Part shown: piece after piece, positions 33,241 to 34,617 of the stretch | Layout of the letters: every line of letters begins with the position of its first letter | Numbering within the stretch: the first letter of the stretch is position 1 | Origin: Paracoccaceae bacterium | GTDB lineage: Bacteria > Pseudomonadota > Alphaproteobacteria > Rhodobacterales > Rhodobacteraceae | NCBI GenBank assembly: GCA_030758115.1 | Contig: JANREX010000037.1 | Location: 1 to 34,617 of the forward strand | Direction: 5' to 3' | DNA length: 34,617 nt | The notes under the pieces: generated by a model | Databases searched by the model: none | Seen by the model: only the letters and a program-made list of their open reading frames with translations | Told to the model about the DNA's origin: nothing | Program-made: the position numbers and the translations under genes

Positions 33241-34617
33241 ATGACCCAGAACCCGCCCAGCCTCCGCCCCGACCTTGCCCCGCGTGCCCTGATCAAGGAC
33301 GCGCCCCGCCCCGGCCAGCCGACCATCGGCATGGTCAGCCTAGGCTGTCCCAAGGCGCTGGTGGACTCTGAGCGGATCCTGACCCGCCTGCGCGCCGAAG
33401 GCTATGCGATCAGCCCGGATTACTCCGGCGCCGATGCGGTGATCGTGAATACCTGCGGTTTTCTGGACAGCGCCAAGGCCGAAAGCCTTGACGCCATCGG
33501 CGAGGCGCTGACCGAAAACGGCCGGGTGATCGTCACCGGCTGTCTGGGGGCAGAGCCTGAATACATCACCGGCGCACATCCCAAGGTGCTGGCCGTGACC
33601 GGCCCGCATCAATACGAGGCGGTTCTGGACGCCGTGCACAAGGCCGTGCCACCCGCGCCCGATCCGTTCATCGATCTGCTGCCGGCCTCGGCCGTGTCGC
33701 TGACGCCGCGCCATTACAGCTATCTGAAGATTTCGGAAGGCTGCAATCACAAGTGCAAGTTCTGCATCATCCCCGACATGCGCGGCCGCCTTGTCAGCCG
33801 CCCCGCCCATGCCGTGATCCGCGAAGCCGAACGCTTGGTGCAAAATGGCGTCAAGGAACTCTTGATCATCTCGCAGGACACCTCCGCCTACGGCGTGGAT
33901 ATCAAGCATGCCAGCGCCAATGGCCACCGCGCCCATATCACCGACCTGGCGCGCGATCTGGGATCGCTGGGGGCTTGGGTGCGGCTGCATTATGTCTACC
34001 CCTACCCGCATGTGCGCGACCTGATCCCGCTGATGGCCGATCCGGCATCAGGTGTGCTGCCTTACCTCGACATCCCCTTCCAGCACGCGCATCCCGATGT
34101 GCTGCGCCGCATGGCCCGGCCTGCGGCTGCGGCGAAAACGCTGGATGAAATCGCCGCATGGCGCAGCCAATGCCCCGATATCACCCTGCGCTCGACCTTC
34201 ATCGTCGGCTATCCCGGCGAGACCGAGGATGAATTCCAGACGCTGCTGGACTGGCTGGACGAGGCGCAACTTGATCGCGTGGGGTGCTTCAAATACGAAA
34301 ACGTCGCCGGAGCGCGGTCGAACGCCCTGCCCGACCACGTCCCCGACGAGGTCAAGCAGGACCGCTGGGATCGTTTCATGGAAAAGGCGCAGGCGATTTC
34401 CGAGGCGAAACTGGCCGCCAAGGTGGGCCGCGTGATCGAGGCCATCGTGGACGATATCGACGAGGACGGCATCGCCACCTGCCGCACATGGGCCGACGCG
34501 CCCGAGATCGACGGAAACCTTTTCATCGACGAGGGCACCGAGGCGCTGAACGTGGGTGACGTGGTCCGGGTCGAGGTGGACGAGGCCGGGGAATACGATC
34601 TCTGGGGGCGGGTGGTC
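33241..34617 (+). CDS. rimO: Ribosomal protein S12 methylthiotransferase (partial at right edge)
   Basis: A radical-SAM methylthiotransferase that modifies Asp88 (E. coli numbering is Asp89) of S12. The 459 codons visible cover the UPF0004 domain with Cys36, Cys72 and Cys101 ([22 protein letters not shown]), the radical-SAM motif Cys168-x3-Cys172-x2-Cys175 (GCNHKCKFC), and the C-terminal TRAM domain up to EYDLWGRVV. Only the last few residues lie beyond the window. ATG at 33241 follows an in-frame ATG at 33232. No Shine-Dalgarno is present; a -10-like TATATG sits immediately upstream. Confidence 0.96.
   Translation, partial: MTQNPPSLRPDLAPRALIKDAPRPGQPTIGMVSLGCPKALVDSERILTRLRAEGYAISPDYSGADAVIVNTCGFLDSAKAESLDAIGEALTENGRVIVTGCLGAEPEYITGAHPKVLAVTGPHQYEAVLDAVHKAVPPAPDPFIDLLPASAVSLTPRHYSYLKISEGCNHKCKFCIIPDMRGRLVSRPAHAVIREAERLVQNGVKELLIISQDTSAYGVDIKHASANGHRAHITDLARDLGSLGAWVRLHYVYPYPHVRDLIPLMADPASGVLPYLDIPFQHAHPDVLRRMARPAAAAKTLDEIAAWRSQCPDITLRSTFIVGYPGETEDEFQTLLDWLDEAQLDRVGCFKYENVAGARSNALPDHVPDEVKQDRWDRFMEKAQAISEAKLAAKVGRVIEAIVDDIDEDGIATCRTWADAPEIDGNLFIDEGTEALNVGDVVRVEVDEAGEYDLWGRVV

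Noticed and set aside
1-34617. tRNA, rRNA, CRISPR array, insertion sequence or prophage genes
   Set aside because: I saw no cloverleaf, no direct-repeat/spacer array, no transposase and no integrase in a reading of both strands.

Overview
The window is a gene-dense, GC-rich chromosomal segment of an alphaproteobacterium, most likely order Rhodobacterales (Paracoccus/Rhodobacter/Roseobacter relatives). The assignment rests on protein flavour (maeB-type malic enzyme with a Pta-like tail, short alphaproteobacterial NadK, L28 with a single Cys, several small proteins typical of Rhodobacterales) and on a terminator-linked motif, recalled from Rhodobacterales genomes, that recurs here. I see no tRNA, rRNA, CRISPR array, insertion sequence or prophage. 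Base and codon use look even throughout, so this is core chromosome with some accessory inserts.

Layout. 72-2477: a membrane-anchored protein of unknown function convergent with a secreted SPOR-domain protein. 8173-2544 (minus strand): a tightly coupled nucleoside-salvage operon, VOC/bicupin protein - cdd - deoA - deoB - add - upp, with ATGA start/stop overlaps at four of its five junctions. 8339-14918 (plus): maeB, then a two-gene unit for mesaconyl-C4-CoA hydratase and mesaconyl-CoA C1-C4 CoA transferase (the pair known from the Chloroflexus 3-hydroxypropionate bicycle), then propionyl-CoA synthetase. 15034-17866: CIA30-like secreted protein, nadK and glyA. 17930-21321 (minus): small membrane protein, luciferase-like oxidoreductase, DASS-type anion transporter. 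21455-21860: remnants of two dead genes. 21913-23927: alpha/beta hydrolase, a structured RNA candidate, a 61-residue membrane protein, cytochrome b561, a lipoprotein. 24067-30578: lepA, a small secreted Cys-containing protein, an Asp/Glu racemase plus HisD-like (possibly HpsN) pair, a class III sirtuin, and a copper-chaperone pair. 30729-34617: rpmB, an ABC exporter and rimO, which runs off the right edge.

How the genes may work together. The most interesting block is maeB-meh-mct-prpE. PrpE makes propionyl-CoA. With glyoxylate and the usual ethylmalonyl-CoA-pathway enzymes (Mcl, Mch, not in this window), this gives mesaconyl-C1-CoA. Mct moves the CoA to C4, Meh hydrates the product to citramalyl-CoA, and a lyase would give pyruvate and acetyl-CoA. 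MaeB supplies pyruvate/NADPH from malate at the same node. This is a plausible propionate/glyoxylate (or C5 dicarboxylate) assimilation module outside the Chloroflexi. Other second-look items are a minus-strand structured RNA with a UUCG hairpin and an intrinsic terminator, a 20-bp operator-like dyad at the maeB promoter, a 27-bp perfect hairpin inside the flavin oxidoreductase gene, and an orphan VOC-bicupin protein leading the nucleoside operon.
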